This document shows positions 42,845-52,046 of a DNA stretch of 64,000 nucleotides, piece after piece. This DNA is from Anaerotruncus sp. MC2020 (lineage in GTDB: Bacteria > Bacillota > Clostridia > Oscillospirales > Ruminococcaceae). A program made the position numbers and the translations under genes. The notes below the pieces were generated by a model, which saw only the letters and a program-made list of their open reading frames with translations, searched no databases and had not been told where the DNA came from. Positions within the stretch are counted from its first letter, which is position 1. The number at the start of each line of letters is the position of its first letter. The stretch spans positions 1,144,709 to 1,208,708 of the forward strand of contig KL370840.1 of NCBI GenBank assembly GCA_000701945.1, given 5' to 3'.

Positions 42845-43229
42845 AAAAGACGCTCTTCACCGACACCCTCTCAAAAGTCAGTGAAGAACGTCTCTCAGCG
42901 TCAGAATTGCGCACCCTCTATACGCATTTCCGACTACGGCAGATACAATCCGAAGTATCCATACATCCATCTGCTGTGGCGGGATGAGTTCACGATGTGT
43001 AAACCGTTTGTGAGCTGAGTTTAGGCGATCAAACATATTATAGGCATTTATGTTCAATAAACAGCTCGCTTGCCCGATTGTCTGCAAAGTCTTGGTAGTG
43101 CGAACAAAATACGGCGGAGTTTAAACCGTAAAGCAGTATGAAATGTATTTGCCGTTGATCACAGGACACAATAATCATCTTATTGTGTGTCGAACGAAAG
43201 CCTGTTTTTAGCATTTTTCCGTTTCCGAC
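42845..43229 (-). ncRNA. Candidate non-coding transcript bracketed by promoter and terminator
   Basis: On the minus strand, TTGATT (43259-43264) and TATAAT (43236-43241) with a 17-base spacer predict a start near 43229. The unit ends at a 17-bp stem at 42848-42893 (two G-T pairs, 12-base loop) followed by TCTTTTCATTTT. Inside, the only open frames are short, start with TTG and lack ribosome binding sites. A hairpin GACACAATAA/TTATTGTG lies near the 5' end. No match to tmRNA, RNase P or 6S RNA is visible to me. Confidence 0.4.
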
Positions 43230-43264
43230 ACTTGTATTATAAAATAAACTGCCAAGATAATCAA

Positions 43265-43600
43265 CCTATAATATTGCTCATTTTTAGAACTATCTTGCGA
43301 TTAAAAATCAAAACATAGTTATTGCTAAATAGTTAATATAGAATATATTTTATCCGAAAAATATTTCATTCATATATGCAAAAGTTTACTTATTGTGTAC
43401 TGGTTAAATATAAATCCTATAGTTCCAATTCCTCAATATACAGCCATTAGCACTATCAATCACAAGCTCATTTTTATGGCGGTATTCATTATCACACGCT
43501 TTATCACGGTGCAGTCCCGACGTTACGGGCACACAAGTTATTATTTATAATCATCTCGCTATGTAGAAATTTTTTTGATTTCTCCGCCCTCTCCGCCAAA
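43265..43600. other. AT-rich gap without recognisable genes
   Basis: Between the candidate RNA promoter and the terminator at 43609 I see only AT-rich sequence with no ribosome binding site followed by a plausible frame, and no repeat shared with the rest of the window. Confidence 0.5.
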
Positions 43601-43632
43601 AAAATAAAAGCAGGAGCACACAGGCTCCTGCA
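43600..43632 (-). terminator. Terminator of the helical-repeat protein gene
   Basis: GCAGGAGC and GGCTCCTGC form a stem; on the minus strand it is followed by TTTTATTTTTTT. Confidence 0.85.
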
Positions 43633-43645
43633 ATATTATTCTAAG

Positions 43646-44362
43646 TCATATGATTCCCTGAGCGGCATCCTCTATCTGCTTCTCGTAGTAATCCTTCAGC
43701 CACGGATGCTCAAACTCGGTGAACAGCTTCATCGCGCTGCGTGCGTTCTCCACGGCGTTGTCGATGCTCTCCCTGTCGCCCGTCTTAGAGCATATATATA
43801 TGCCCGTGATAAGTATTTCAAGCAGCTTCACGTCGTTCTTGCCCTGCGGCTTATAGCCGAAATTCATGAGGAGCTTGAATGCAGGCATATATTTCTTCGC
43901 TGCGCAGTCAACGAGTGCGAGCGCTATATACAGGTCGGCACGCTGCTGCATATCCACCTTCTCGGAGTGGTTCTGCATGAAGTTGATGTTCTCCGTGCGG
44001 AAGTCGACAGCGGGACGCCAGTGCCCCTGCTTGCTGAGGTTCTTGAGCGACTCGATACAGTACGCAAACTTGTCTTCGTTGCTGAGCTTCTTGTCCTTGA
44101 GCATATCAAGGTAGAACTCTGCACTGCCGAGGTCGCGTATCCTGTCGAAGAGGCGCACGGTCTGGATTATATCCTCCGCGAGCGGCTTCTTACGGTCATT
44201 GACGAAAGCGTCGGCATAGTCGTTGGCGAGATTCTTGGTATAGCCGAGCTGACTGAAATCAGCGTAGAGCTCCATATATCGCTTCGTATCTTCATTCCCT
44301 CCCGAGCGGAGCGCCTTTGCGAACACGCCCTTTTTACGTTCACGTTCCTGTGGTGACAGCAT
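43646..44362 (-). CDS. Predicted all-helical cytoplasmic protein of unknown function
   Basis: The ATG at 44362 (MLSPQERERKKGVFAKALRSG) lies eight bases after AAGGGG; a GTG nine bases upstream is less likely. The 238-residue sequence is rich in Ala, Leu, Lys and Asp, with amphipathic helices in pairs (DRIRDLGSAEFYLDMLKDK, ADLYIALALVDCAAKKYMPAFKLL), a pattern like TPR or similar helical repeats. No signal peptide, TM segment or catalytic motif is seen. It stands alone as a single-gene unit. Confidence 0.6.
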   Translation of the reverse strand: MLSPQERERKKGVFAKALRSGGNEDTKRYMELYADFSQLGYTKNLANDYADAFVNDRKKPLAEDIIQTVRLFDRIRDLGSAEFYLDMLKDKKLSNEDKFAYCIESLKNLSKQGHWRPAVDFRTENINFMQNHSEKVDMQQRADLYIALALVDCAAKKYMPAFKLLMNFGYKPQGKNDVKLLEILITGIYICSKTGDRESIDNAVENARSAMKLFTEFEHPWLKDYYEKQIEDAAQGII

Positions 44363-44653
44363 TATCAACACCCCTTATCACAAGCGGCAAGTGCTCAGCC
44401 GCCGTAGTAGTTCTATAGGCTGTGCCGTTTCCCTGTTCGGCTGCCTGTCTTTACTCAATAATATTAGCATAAATCTTAAACTTAGTCAACAATTGTTTAT
44501 CTATTTCAGCCAAAACTGGTGATTTGCACAAAAAACGCCTTTTATTTTTTCCAAATCAAACTATTTAACTTTATTTCTTTTAAGCTTATTTAAAGGATTT
44601 GTGGTATAATAGTATGAAGGGATGACATCGCTATCCGAAAAGGAGGAATAATC

Positions 44654-45334
44654 ATGAAACTGCTCGTTGTTGAGGACGAGATACAGCTCGCTGACGCACT
44701 CAGCGAGATACTAAAGCGCAATATGTACTCCGTGGACACGGTATACGACGGGATAGAAGGGCTCGACAACGCCATGACAGACGTTTACGACTGCATTATC
44801 CTCGATATCATGCTCCCAGGTATGAACGGCATCGACGTGCTGAAGAACCTGCGCGCCGAGAAGATAAGCACGCCAGTGCTCCTGCTGACCGCAAGGAGCG
44901 AGATAGACGACAAGATAAACGGTCTCGACTGCGGCGCGGACGACTACCTCACAAAGCCGTTCGTGACAGGCGAGCTCCTCGCACGCGTGCGCGCACTAAC
45001 CCGCAGAAGGGGCGAGATACACGACGACAACCGCCTCGATTTTAACGGGGTTCAGCTCCATAAGAACACCTGCTCGATAAGCTGCGGTGCAAACGACGTC
45101 AAGCTCAGCCTCAAGGAGTACCAGATAATGGAGCTCCTCCTCGCAAACCCCAAGCAGATACTCACCAAGGAGCGCATCATCGAGAAGATATGGGGCTATG
45201 AGAGCGATGTCGACTACAACAACATTGAGGTCTACATATCCTTCCTCAGAAAAAAACTGGGCGTAATATCCGCTCCCGTGCAGATAAAGACCGCCCGCAG
45301 TATCGGATACTCCATCGAGAGCGCCGAGAAATAA
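44654..45334 (+). CDS. OmpR/PhoB-family response regulator
   Basis: The 226-residue protein has a receiver domain with acidic pair VEDE, phospho-acceptor Asp 51 in CIILDIMLPG, Thr in LLLTARSE and Lys in DDYLTKPF, and a C-terminal winged helix (about 130-222; LSLKEYQIMELLLANPKQILTKERIIEKIWGY, NIEVYISFLRKKLG). AAAGGAGGAATAATC precedes the ATG, and a TATAAT lies near 44604. The cognate kinase follows after 33 bases. Confidence 0.93.
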   Translation: MKLLVVEDEIQLADALSEILKRNMYSVDTVYDGIEGLDNAMTDVYDCIILDIMLPGMNGIDVLKNLRAEKISTPVLLLTARSEIDDKINGLDCGADDYLTKPFVTGELLARVRALTRRRGEIHDDNRLDFNGVQLHKNTCSISCGANDVKLSLKEYQIMELLLANPKQILTKERIIEKIWGYESDVDYNNIEVYISFLRKKLGVISAPVQIKTARSIGYSIESAEK

Positions 45335-45367
45335 CGACATATCGACATTTTACGGAGGTGAAAGCCT

Positions 45368-47398
45368 TTGTTCAGGAAGGTTCAGCTTAAATTCTTCGGA
45401 ATAATTACCTCTATACTCCTCGCCATTTTCATCGCCGTGCTCGGCTCTGTCAACATCATCATGGACACCGTCATGGAGCACCAGACCAAGATAGTCCTCG
45501 AGCAGGTGGCGGCAGGCGTAGAGTACGACAAAACAGCTCATAAATTCTTCATAGAGCGTCCCGATGACGAAAACTGGCGCAAATTCGAGGACTATCAGCG
45601 CGTCGAGCCGCCCCCGAAGCCCGATGAAAAGCCGTCCGACTCCCCTACCACGCAGACAGAGGGTAACACGTCAGAGGCTCAGACCTCCGAGGAGATAACG
45701 ACGACAACACATGCAGCACCGACTTCGGCAGCACCGACTCAGTCTCCGCAGACGACCGCTCCGACCGAGGCTCAGACTACGAGGGTGCAGACCACACACG
45801 CCGCTGAGACACAGCCCACATGGGAGAGAACTACCCGCGCGACTGCTTTCAAGCCGCAGACTACTACCGAGCCGAGACGCACCGAGCCTCCGCAGACTCA
45901 ACCGATACAGACTCAGCCTATACAGACTCAGCCTCCGCAGACTCAGCCGCCGCAGACCCAGCCGTCCGAGACTGCGCCTCAGCATGGCGGTCAGGGCGAG
46001 CAGCCCGTATGGGGTCCGTGGGGGCCGTGTGGTCCGTGGGGTCCGTGGAATCCGTGGATGTGGAACAGAGGCGGCGGAAGCAGCATCAATGGCGATTACA
46101 ACTCAAACAACAGCCAGAATACGGATTTCAGCTATCGTGACCACGGCGAGTTCACCGGTGACCGCGACCACGGCGAGCATTACAACAACGACTATCAGCC
46201 TCCGCAGGGCGAGGTCTCGGGCATGGCGAACACGGGAGGTTCTCCGGTGCTCGACGGCTATACTATAATTTATAACAGTGACTCCGCGCAGACAGTGACT
46301 TCCTCCGCGGCGACGGCTGACGGAACAGCTCCCGAAGTGCCTCCGCGCGAGCCCGACAGACGCAGGGACAACGGCAATTACGACTACAGCGCCGTTCCGC
46401 GAACGCTCGGCTCTATCGACTTCTTCATCATCATGGCTGACAACGACGGCAAGCTCCTCGGCATACAGAACAACGACGAGATGTCCGACGAGGTGGCTCA
46501 GGAGTACATAAATCAGATACTCAGCAAGAAGGTCAGCTCGGGAATGGCGAACAACTACCAGTTCTGCACCGAGAAGAAGGACAACGGCACGCTCTTGGTC
46601 TTCACCGACAAGAGCGCCGAGATAGACATGATGAACAAGCTCAAGCGCACTACCGTTATCGTCGGTCTAATCAGCATCGTCATACTGTCAGTAGCCGCGT
46701 ACTTCCTCAGCGGTCTCATCGTCCGCCCGATAAAGGTAGCCTTCGACAAGCAGAAGCAGTTCGTCTCGGACGCGAGCCACGAGCTCAAAACGCCGCTGAC
46801 AGTCATCTCCGCGAACGCCGACGTCCTCGAGGGCGAGATAGGCGAGAACAAGTGGCTCAACTATATCCAGGACCAAGCCGAGCGCATGAACGTCCTCGTC
46901 AATGACCTGCTCAACCTCACAAGGCTCGAGAACAACTCAAACTTCGTGTTGACCGAGTTCGACCTGAGCAAAGCTATCGAAAATACAGCTCTTCCGTTCG
47001 AGTGCCGTGCATTCGACGCAGGCAAGCGCTTCGACCTCAGGATAGAGCATGGCATACGCATAACAGGCAGCGAGCAGCATATCAAGCAAATGGCTGCAAT
47101 ATTCATCGACAACGCACTGAAATATTCCAAGGAAAACGGTACAGTACGCGTAAGGCTCTCAAACGACAACGGCAAGATTCGCTTCTCGGTATACAACACG
47201 GGAACGGGTCTGAAAGAGTCGGAGAAGGAAAAGGTGTTCGAGCGCTTCTACCGCAGCGACGCCTCCCGAAACAGGGCGACGGGCGGCTACGGTCTCGGAC
47301 TCGCTATCGCAAAATCTATCATCGACAAGCATAAGTTCAAGCTCTTCGTCGACAACGCCGAGGGCAAGAGCGTTTGCTTCATAGTCACTATGACATGA
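45368..47398 (+). CDS. Sensor histidine kinase with a large low-complexity extracytoplasmic region
   Basis: The TTG start (TTG TTC AGG AAG) lies after ACGGAGGTGAAAGCC. The 676-residue protein has TM1 at about 10-32, an outside region to about 420, TM2 at 424-446, a HisKA domain with the phospho-His in FVSDASHELKTPLTVISAN (His near 470), and an ATPase domain with IDNALKYS and GGYGLGLAIAKSIID. The outside region is unusual: a Thr/Gln/Pro-rich, mucin-like stretch (residues 85-205, with repeated QTQP), a Trp/Gly/Pro stretch (WGPWGPCGPWGPWNPWMW) and an Asn/Asp-rich part, before a small folded-looking domain (390-420). It pairs with the response regulator just upstream. Confidence 0.9.
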   Translation: MFRKVQLKFFGIITSILLAIFIAVLGSVNIIMDTVMEHQTKIVLEQVAAGVEYDKTAHKFFIERPDDENWRKFEDYQRVEPPPKPDEKPSDSPTTQTEGNTSEAQTSEEITTTTHAAPTSAAPTQSPQTTAPTEAQTTRVQTTHAAETQPTWERTTRATAFKPQTTTEPRRTEPPQTQPIQTQPIQTQPPQTQPPQTQPSETAPQHGGQGEQPVWGPWGPCGPWGPWNPWMWNRGGGSSINGDYNSNNSQNTDFSYRDHGEFTGDRDHGEHYNNDYQPPQGEVSGMANTGGSPVLDGYTIIYNSDSAQTVTSSAATADGTAPEVPPREPDRRRDNGNYDYSAVPRTLGSIDFFIIMADNDGKLLGIQNNDEMSDEVAQEYINQILSKKVSSGMANNYQFCTEKKDNGTLLVFTDKSAEIDMMNKLKRTTVIVGLISIVILSVAAYFLSGLIVRPIKVAFDKQKQFVSDASHELKTPLTVISANADVLEGEIGENKWLNYIQDQAERMNVLVNDLLNLTRLENNSNFVLTEFDLSKAIENTALPFECRAFDAGKRFDLRIEHGIRITGSEQHIKQMAAIFIDNALKYSKENGTVRVRLSNDNGKIRFSVYNTGTGLKESEKEKVFERFYRSDASRNRATGGYGLGLAIAKSIIDKHKFKLFVDNAEGKSVCFIVTMT

Positions 47399-47399
47399 C

Positions 47400-47436
47400 A
47401 AAACGGCGCAGGGATTTACCCTGCGCCGTTTGATAT
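47400..47436. terminator. Terminator after the two-component system
   Basis: AAACGGCGCAGGG and CCCTGCGCCGTTT form a perfect 13-bp stem with an ATTTA loop. Confidence 0.85.
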
Positions 47437-47486
47437 TATCCGCCATTTTGCTTTTGCCCATTGCAGGCACTCCTACAGTTTAGCTC

Positions 47487-48725
47487 TTATTCCGTATCAA
47501 GCAGGCTCGGTGTGTCGTCTCCTCCGCTCGGGAGCTCCACCTTGCTGAGACTGCGGTTTATCTGACGTGTACGTGTGCCGATGAGCTTCTCGAGGTCGTC
47601 GTCCACCTGTCTGATGTGCTTCTGCGTCTTTTCGAGAGCGTCGGAGAAGTTGCCGAACTCCTTCTTCACCGAGCCGAGTATCTCCCACACCTCGTTGCTG
47701 CGCTTCTGTATCGCGAGCGTGCGGAAGCCCATTTGCAGCGAATTCAGCATCGCCGCCATTGTCGACGGTCCCGTTATGCTCACGCTGTACTCGCGCTGTA
47801 ATGTCTCCACAAGCCCGAGGTTGACCGCCTCGGCGTACAGTCCCTCGAACGGCAGGAACATGATACCGAAATTGGTCGTATGCGGCGGTGATACGTACTT
47901 TGAGCGGATATCTCCCGCGCACTTCTTTATCACGGCGACAAGAGTCTTCTTCGCGGCGTCAACGCGCTCCTTGTCGCCCGATTCGTACGCCTCCTGCAAT
48001 GCGGCGTAGGTATCGCCCGGGAACTTCGAGTCTATCGGGAGGTAAATGCTCGTGCCGTCTGCCGCTCCCGGCAGCTTTACCGCGTATTCTACGTGCTCGC
48101 GGCTGTTCGGGACTGTAGCGACCTCAGTATCGTAGAGCTCGGGAGCGAGTATCTCCTCGAGTATGCTCCCGAGCTGTATCTCGCCCAGTATACCGCGGGT
48201 CTTGACGTTCGAGAGCACCTTTTTCAGGTCACCGACGCCCGAGGCTATGCTCTGCATCTCGCCGAGGCTCTCGTACACCTTCTCGAGGCGCTCGCTGACC
48301 AGCTTGAACGACTTCTGGAGCTGTGTTTCGAGCTTTTCGTTGACTGTGTTCTGTATCACGTCGAGCTTTTTCTGGTTCTCCTCCTGAATGGAGGTGAGCT
48401 GGCGCATCATCGTGAGGCGCATACTCTCGAGCTTCTCGTTGTTCGTGGATTCGAGCGTCTTGAAGCGGTTCTCGAGGTTCGTCAGCTGGCGGAGCTGAGC
48501 CTCCGACGCCTGATTCTGGTTATCGGTGAGCAGGCGGCTGAACGTCTGCATTCCGCCGTTGAGCTCGGTAGTCATCTCGCGGCGGGACTCCGAAAGTCCG
48601 TCACGAAGCGATTTTTCAAGGGCGGCGCTTTTGTCCTCCCCTGCCGAGGCGGACTGCCTCAGCAGTATCACGATGAGCAGGACGATGATGACTGCACATA
48701 ATATTATAAGTATGATATCGGGCAT
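47487..48725 (-). CDS. rmuC: DNA recombination protein RmuC homologue
   Basis: The 412-residue protein starts with a TM anchor (MPDIILIILCAVIIVLLIVILL), continues as a long coiled coil (25-165) and ends in the RmuC nuclease-like domain (about 170-380): KTRGILGEIQLGSILEEILAPELY, VEYAVKLPG, YLPIDSKFPGDTYAAL, NFGIMFLPFEGLYAEAV and ITGPSTMAAMLNSLQMGFRTLAIQ. The family is of the PD-(D/E)XK type and in E. coli limits inversions at inverted repeats. Length and domain order are normal. Confidence 0.92.
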   Translation of the reverse strand: MPDIILIILCAVIIVLLIVILLRQSASAGEDKSAALEKSLRDGLSESRREMTTELNGGMQTFSRLLTDNQNQASEAQLRQLTNLENRFKTLESTNNEKLESMRLTMMRQLTSIQEENQKKLDVIQNTVNEKLETQLQKSFKLVSERLEKVYESLGEMQSIASGVGDLKKVLSNVKTRGILGEIQLGSILEEILAPELYDTEVATVPNSREHVEYAVKLPGAADGTSIYLPIDSKFPGDTYAALQEAYESGDKERVDAAKKTLVAVIKKCAGDIRSKYVSPPHTTNFGIMFLPFEGLYAEAVNLGLVETLQREYSVSITGPSTMAAMLNSLQMGFRTLAIQKRSNEVWEILGSVKKEFGNFSDALEKTQKHIRQVDDDLEKLIGTRTRQINRSLSKVELPSGGDDTPSLLDTE

Positions 48726-48786
48726 AGCTTGTATCTCCTTTCAATTTACAATGATTATAGCATAAATGCAAAAAAATAGCAAGCCA

Positions 48787-48940
48787 ACCGCAAGGTTGCC
48801 CATACAAGGCAATCACGCAGGGAACGCCGCTCTCGGCGTTACACATACATATTGTTATACGGCGGGCGAGCGGAACTCGCCCCTACAAAGCGTTTCCGCG
48901 GTCGTTTTCGTGAATTTACGGGCGGCATCCTGCCGCCCCT
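48787..48940. repeat. Intergenic cluster of short palindromes, second style
   Basis: Three clear hairpins lie in the gap before ppdK: AACGCCG/CGGCGTT (48823-48840), GGGCGAG/CTCGCCC (48864-48882) and GGGCGGCA/TGCCGCCC (48920-48938). The last two are followed by CCTA. The first is preceded by CAACCGCAAGGTTG. They differ from the multi-hairpin repeats in arms and in the CCTA tails. Confidence 0.7.
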
Positions 48941-49107
48941 ATGGCATTGCCGTGATTTTTTGTGCAATGTGTAACAAATTCAACCAAGAATTTTTACCTT
49001 ATTCTATATGGCTTTTTCTTACATTTTATGGTATAATATATCTAAGTCGGAAAGGGCTCGCTTCGGTGTGCCCTGCTCCGCAAAGTTAAAAATGGAGGTA
49101 TATTCCC

Positions 49108-51735
49108 ATGGCACACAAGTATTGCTACCTTTTCTCAGAAGGTAATGCTAACATGAGAGAGCTTCTCGGCGGTAAGGGCGCTAACCTCGCTGAGATGACA
49201 AACATCGGTCTCCCCGTTCCCCAGGGCTTCACGATCACTACTGAGGCTTGCACACAGTACTACGAGGACGGCGGTATCTCTGACGAGATCATGGCAGAGA
49301 TCAACGAGTACATCGTTAAGATGGAAGGTATCACAGGCAAGAAGTTCGGCGATAAGGAGAATCCGCTCCTCGTTTCCGTTCGTTCAGGCGCTCGCGCTTC
49401 AATGCCCGGTATGATGGACACTATCCTCAACCTCGGTCTCAACGAGACTGTTGTAAATACAATCGCTGAAAAGTCCAACAACCCCAGATGGGCTTGGGAC
49501 TGCTACAGAAGATTCATCCAGATGTACTCCGACGTCGTTATGGAAGTCGGCAAGAAGTACTTCGAGGAGCTCATCGACGAGATGAAGGCTAAGAAGGGCG
49601 TTACACAGGACGTTGAGCTCAATGCTGACGACCTCAAGGAGCTCGCTGGCCAGTTCAAGGCTGAGTACAAGGCTAAGATCGGTACAGACTTCCCCGACGA
49701 CCCCAAGGAGCAGCTCATCGGAGCTATCAAGGCTGTATTCCGTTCATGGGACAACCCCCGTGCTAACGTATACAGACGTGACAACGATATCCCGTTCTCA
49801 TGGGGTACTGCTGTAAACGTACAGTCAATGGCATTCGGTAACATGGGCGATGACTGCGGTACCGGCGTTGCGTTCACTCGTGACCCCGCTACTGGCGAGA
49901 AGAAGCTCATGGGCGAGTTCCTTACAAACGCACAGGGCGAGGACGTTGTTGCAGGCGTTCGTACTCCTATGCCTATCCAGCAGATGGCTGAGACCTTCCC
50001 TGAGGCTTTCGCTCAGTTCAAGGAGGTTTGCCAGACTCTCGAGAATCACTACCACGATATGCAGGATATGGAGTTCACTGTTGAGAACAAGAAGCTCTAT
50101 ATGCTCCAGACAAGAAACGGTAAGAGAACTGCACAGGCTGCTCTCAAGATCGCTTGCGACCTCGTTGACGAGGGCATGAAGACTGAGGCTGAGGCTGTTG
50201 CAATGATCGACCCCAGAAACCTCGATACTCTTCTCCACCCCCAGTTCGATACTAAGGCTCTCAAGGCTGCTACTCCTATCGGCAAGGGTCTCGGTGCTTC
50301 ACCCGGTGCTGCTTGCGGTAAGGTAGTATTCACTGCTGACGACGCTGTTGAGTGGGCTGCTAAGGGCGAGAAGGTAGTTCTCGTTCGTCTCGAGACATCT
50401 CCTGAGGATATCACAGGTATGAAGGCTGCTCAGGGTATCCTGACTGTTCGCGGCGGTATGACTTCTCACGCTGCTGTTGTTGCCCGTGGTATGGGTGAGT
50501 GCTGCGTTTCCGGATGCGGCGACATCAAGATGGACGAGGCTAACAAGAAGTTCGAGCTCGGCGGCAAGACCTTCAAGGAAGGTGACGCTATCTCGATTGA
50601 CGGTACTACAGGTAATATCTACGACGGTATCATCCCCACTGTTGACGCTCAGATCGCTGGCGAGTTCGGCAGAATCATGGCTTGGGCTGATAAGTACAGA
50701 ACTCTCAAGGTTCGTACAAACGCTGATACTCCCGCTGACGCTAAGAAGGCTCGTGAGCTCGGCGCTGAGGGCATCGGTCTCTGCCGTACAGAGCACATGT
50801 TCTTCGAGGCTGACAGAATCGCTGCTTTCCGTGAGATGATCTGCTCCGATACTGTTGAGGGTCGTGAGGCTGCACTCGCTAAGATCGAGCCCATGCAGCA
50901 GGGCGACTTTGAGGCTCTCTATGAGGCTCTCGAGGGTAATCCGGTTACTATCCGCTTCCTCGATCCTCCGCTCCACGAGTTCGTTCCTACTGAGGAGGCT
51001 GATATCAAGGCTCTCGCTCAGGCACAGGGCAAGTCCGTTGAGGATATCAAGAACATCATCGCTTCTCTCCACGAGTTCAACCCCATGATGGGTCACCGTG
51101 GATGCCGTCTTGCTGTAACATATCCCGAGATTGCTGCTATGCAGACAAAGGCTGTTATCAAGGCTGCTATCAATGTTAAGAAGAATCACCCCGACTGGAA
51201 CGTTAAGCCCGAGATCATGATCCCGCTCGTTGGCGACGTTAAGGAGCTCAAGTACGTTAAGAAGGTCGTTGTTGAGACTGCTGACGCTGTTATCGCTGAG
51301 GCTGGCGCTGACCTCAAGTACGAGGTTGGTACAATGATCGAGATCCCGAGAGCTGCTCTCACTGCTGACGAGATTGCTAAGAACGCTGACTTCTTCTGCT
51401 TCGGTACTAACGACCTCACTCAGATGACTTACGGCTTCTCTCGTGACGACGCCGGCAAGTTCCTCGGCGCTTACTACGACAAGAAGATCTTCGAGAACGA
51501 TCCCTTCGCTAAGCTCGACCAGGCCGGCGTTGGCAAGCTCATGGAAATGGCTATCAAGCTCGGTAAGCCTGCGAATCCCAAGCTCCACTGCGGTATCTGT
51601 GGCGAGCACGGCGGCGATCCTACTTCTGTAGAGTTCTGCCACAAGATCGGTCTTGACTACGTTTCTTGCTCACCTTTCCGCGTTCCGATCGCTCGTCTGG
51701 CTGCTGCTCAGGCTGCTATCGCAGATAAGAAGTAA
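49108..51735 (+). CDS. ppdK: Pyruvate, phosphate dikinase
   Basis: PPDK converts pyruvate, ATP and phosphate to PEP, AMP and pyrophosphate, or runs in the glycolytic direction with pyrophosphate, as in several cellulolytic clostridia. The 875-residue protein has the ATP-grasp N-terminal domain (GGKGANLAEMTNIGLPVPQGFTITTEAC), the swivelling domain with the catalytic His in GGMTSHAAVVARGMGE near 455, and the PEP/pyruvate barrel ending in LHCGICGEHGGDP with the catalytic Cys near 830. GGAGGTATATTCCC precedes the ATG. Codon use is very strongly biased (GCT, GTT, AAG), as expected for an abundant enzyme. Confidence 0.97.
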   Translation: MAHKYCYLFSEGNANMRELLGGKGANLAEMTNIGLPVPQGFTITTEACTQYYEDGGISDEIMAEINEYIVKMEGITGKKFGDKENPLLVSVRSGARASMPGMMDTILNLGLNETVVNTIAEKSNNPRWAWDCYRRFIQMYSDVVMEVGKKYFEELIDEMKAKKGVTQDVELNADDLKELAGQFKAEYKAKIGTDFPDDPKEQLIGAIKAVFRSWDNPRANVYRRDNDIPFSWGTAVNVQSMAFGNMGDDCGTGVAFTRDPATGEKKLMGEFLTNAQGEDVVAGVRTPMPIQQMAETFPEAFAQFKEVCQTLENHYHDMQDMEFTVENKKLYMLQTRNGKRTAQAALKIACDLVDEGMKTEAEAVAMIDPRNLDTLLHPQFDTKALKAATPIGKGLGASPGAACGKVVFTADDAVEWAAKGEKVVLVRLETSPEDITGMKAAQGILTVRGGMTSHAAVVARGMGECCVSGCGDIKMDEANKKFELGGKTFKEGDAISIDGTTGNIYDGIIPTVDAQIAGEFGRIMAWADKYRTLKVRTNADTPADAKKARELGAEGIGLCRTEHMFFEADRIAAFREMICSDTVEGREAALAKIEPMQQGDFEALYEALEGNPVTIRFLDPPLHEFVPTEEADIKALAQAQGKSVEDIKNIIASLHEFNPMMGHRGCRLAVTYPEIAAMQTKAVIKAAINVKKNHPDWNVKPEIMIPLVGDVKELKYVKKVVVETADAVIAEAGADLKYEVGTMIEIPRAALTADEIAKNADFFCFGTNDLTQMTYGFSRDDAGKFLGAYYDKKIFENDPFAKLDQAGVGKLMEMAIKLGKPANPKLHCGICGEHGGDPTSVEFCHKIGLDYVSCSPFRVPIARLAAAQAAIADKK

Positions 51736-51754
51736 GTTCGACTCGTTAGAGTTA

Positions 51755-51871
51755 ATGTGCACATTCGATTTAACATTGGAAGAAGCAAAGGCTTTCAGAG
51801 CCGCGAACGGACAAACGATAAAGTCCAAAATATGGGAAGATATCAATGTTGAAGTTCGTATATGCGGATAA
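51755..51871 (+). pseudogene. C-terminal gene remnant at the left edge of the island
   Basis: A 38-codon frame (FDLTLEEAKAF then KSKIWEDINVEVRICG) has no ribosome binding site and starts 19 bases after ppdK. It resembles the remnant ending at 54876 (FTLNLDDAKEYL then LSWRDIHVNVFI): both share FxLxL-acidic-acidic-AK and W-x-DIxVxV near the end. I take both for 3' ends of members of the same small gene family. Confidence 0.45.
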
Positions 51872-51974
51872 CTGATGTTAATAACAGTCCCCCTGAACTA
51901 CTATGGTTCAGGGGGATTTTTTTGTATGGAATTGGTCATTTTACTGGTCTGATAGCAGTATAGCTGCAATCAGT
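51861..51974 (+). repeat. 115-bp direct repeat, left copy
   Basis: The sequence starting TATGCGGATAACTGATG and ending near CAATCAGT recurs at 59113-59227. The first 60 or so bases are identical; later parts carry a few substitutions and one length change. It includes a terminator hairpin CCCCCTGAAC/GTTCAGGGGG with a T run (51889-51922). Confidence 0.9.
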
Positions 51975-52007
51975 CCGAGTTAGGAATGATTAAGCCAAGA
52001 TACAAAA

Positions 52008-52040
52008 ACTCCCTACAAGGTTATTTAACTTGTAGGGAGT
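52008..52040 (-). terminator. Terminator of the decayed toxin-antitoxin operon
   Basis: ACTCCCTACAAG and CTTGTAGGGAGT form a perfect 12-bp stem; on the minus strand TTTTTG follows. Confidence 0.85.
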
Positions 52041-52046
52041 ATCAGC

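Noticed and set aside
42845..43229. Calling the candidate RNA tmRNA, RNase P RNA or 6S RNA
   Set aside because: None of the conserved sequence blocks I know for these RNAs is visible on either strand.
50299..51642. A 447-codon minus-strand frame opposite ppdK, Ser/Leu-rich
   Set aside because: It arises from the strong GCT/GTT/AAG codon bias of ppdK read backwards; no start signal and no family resemblance.
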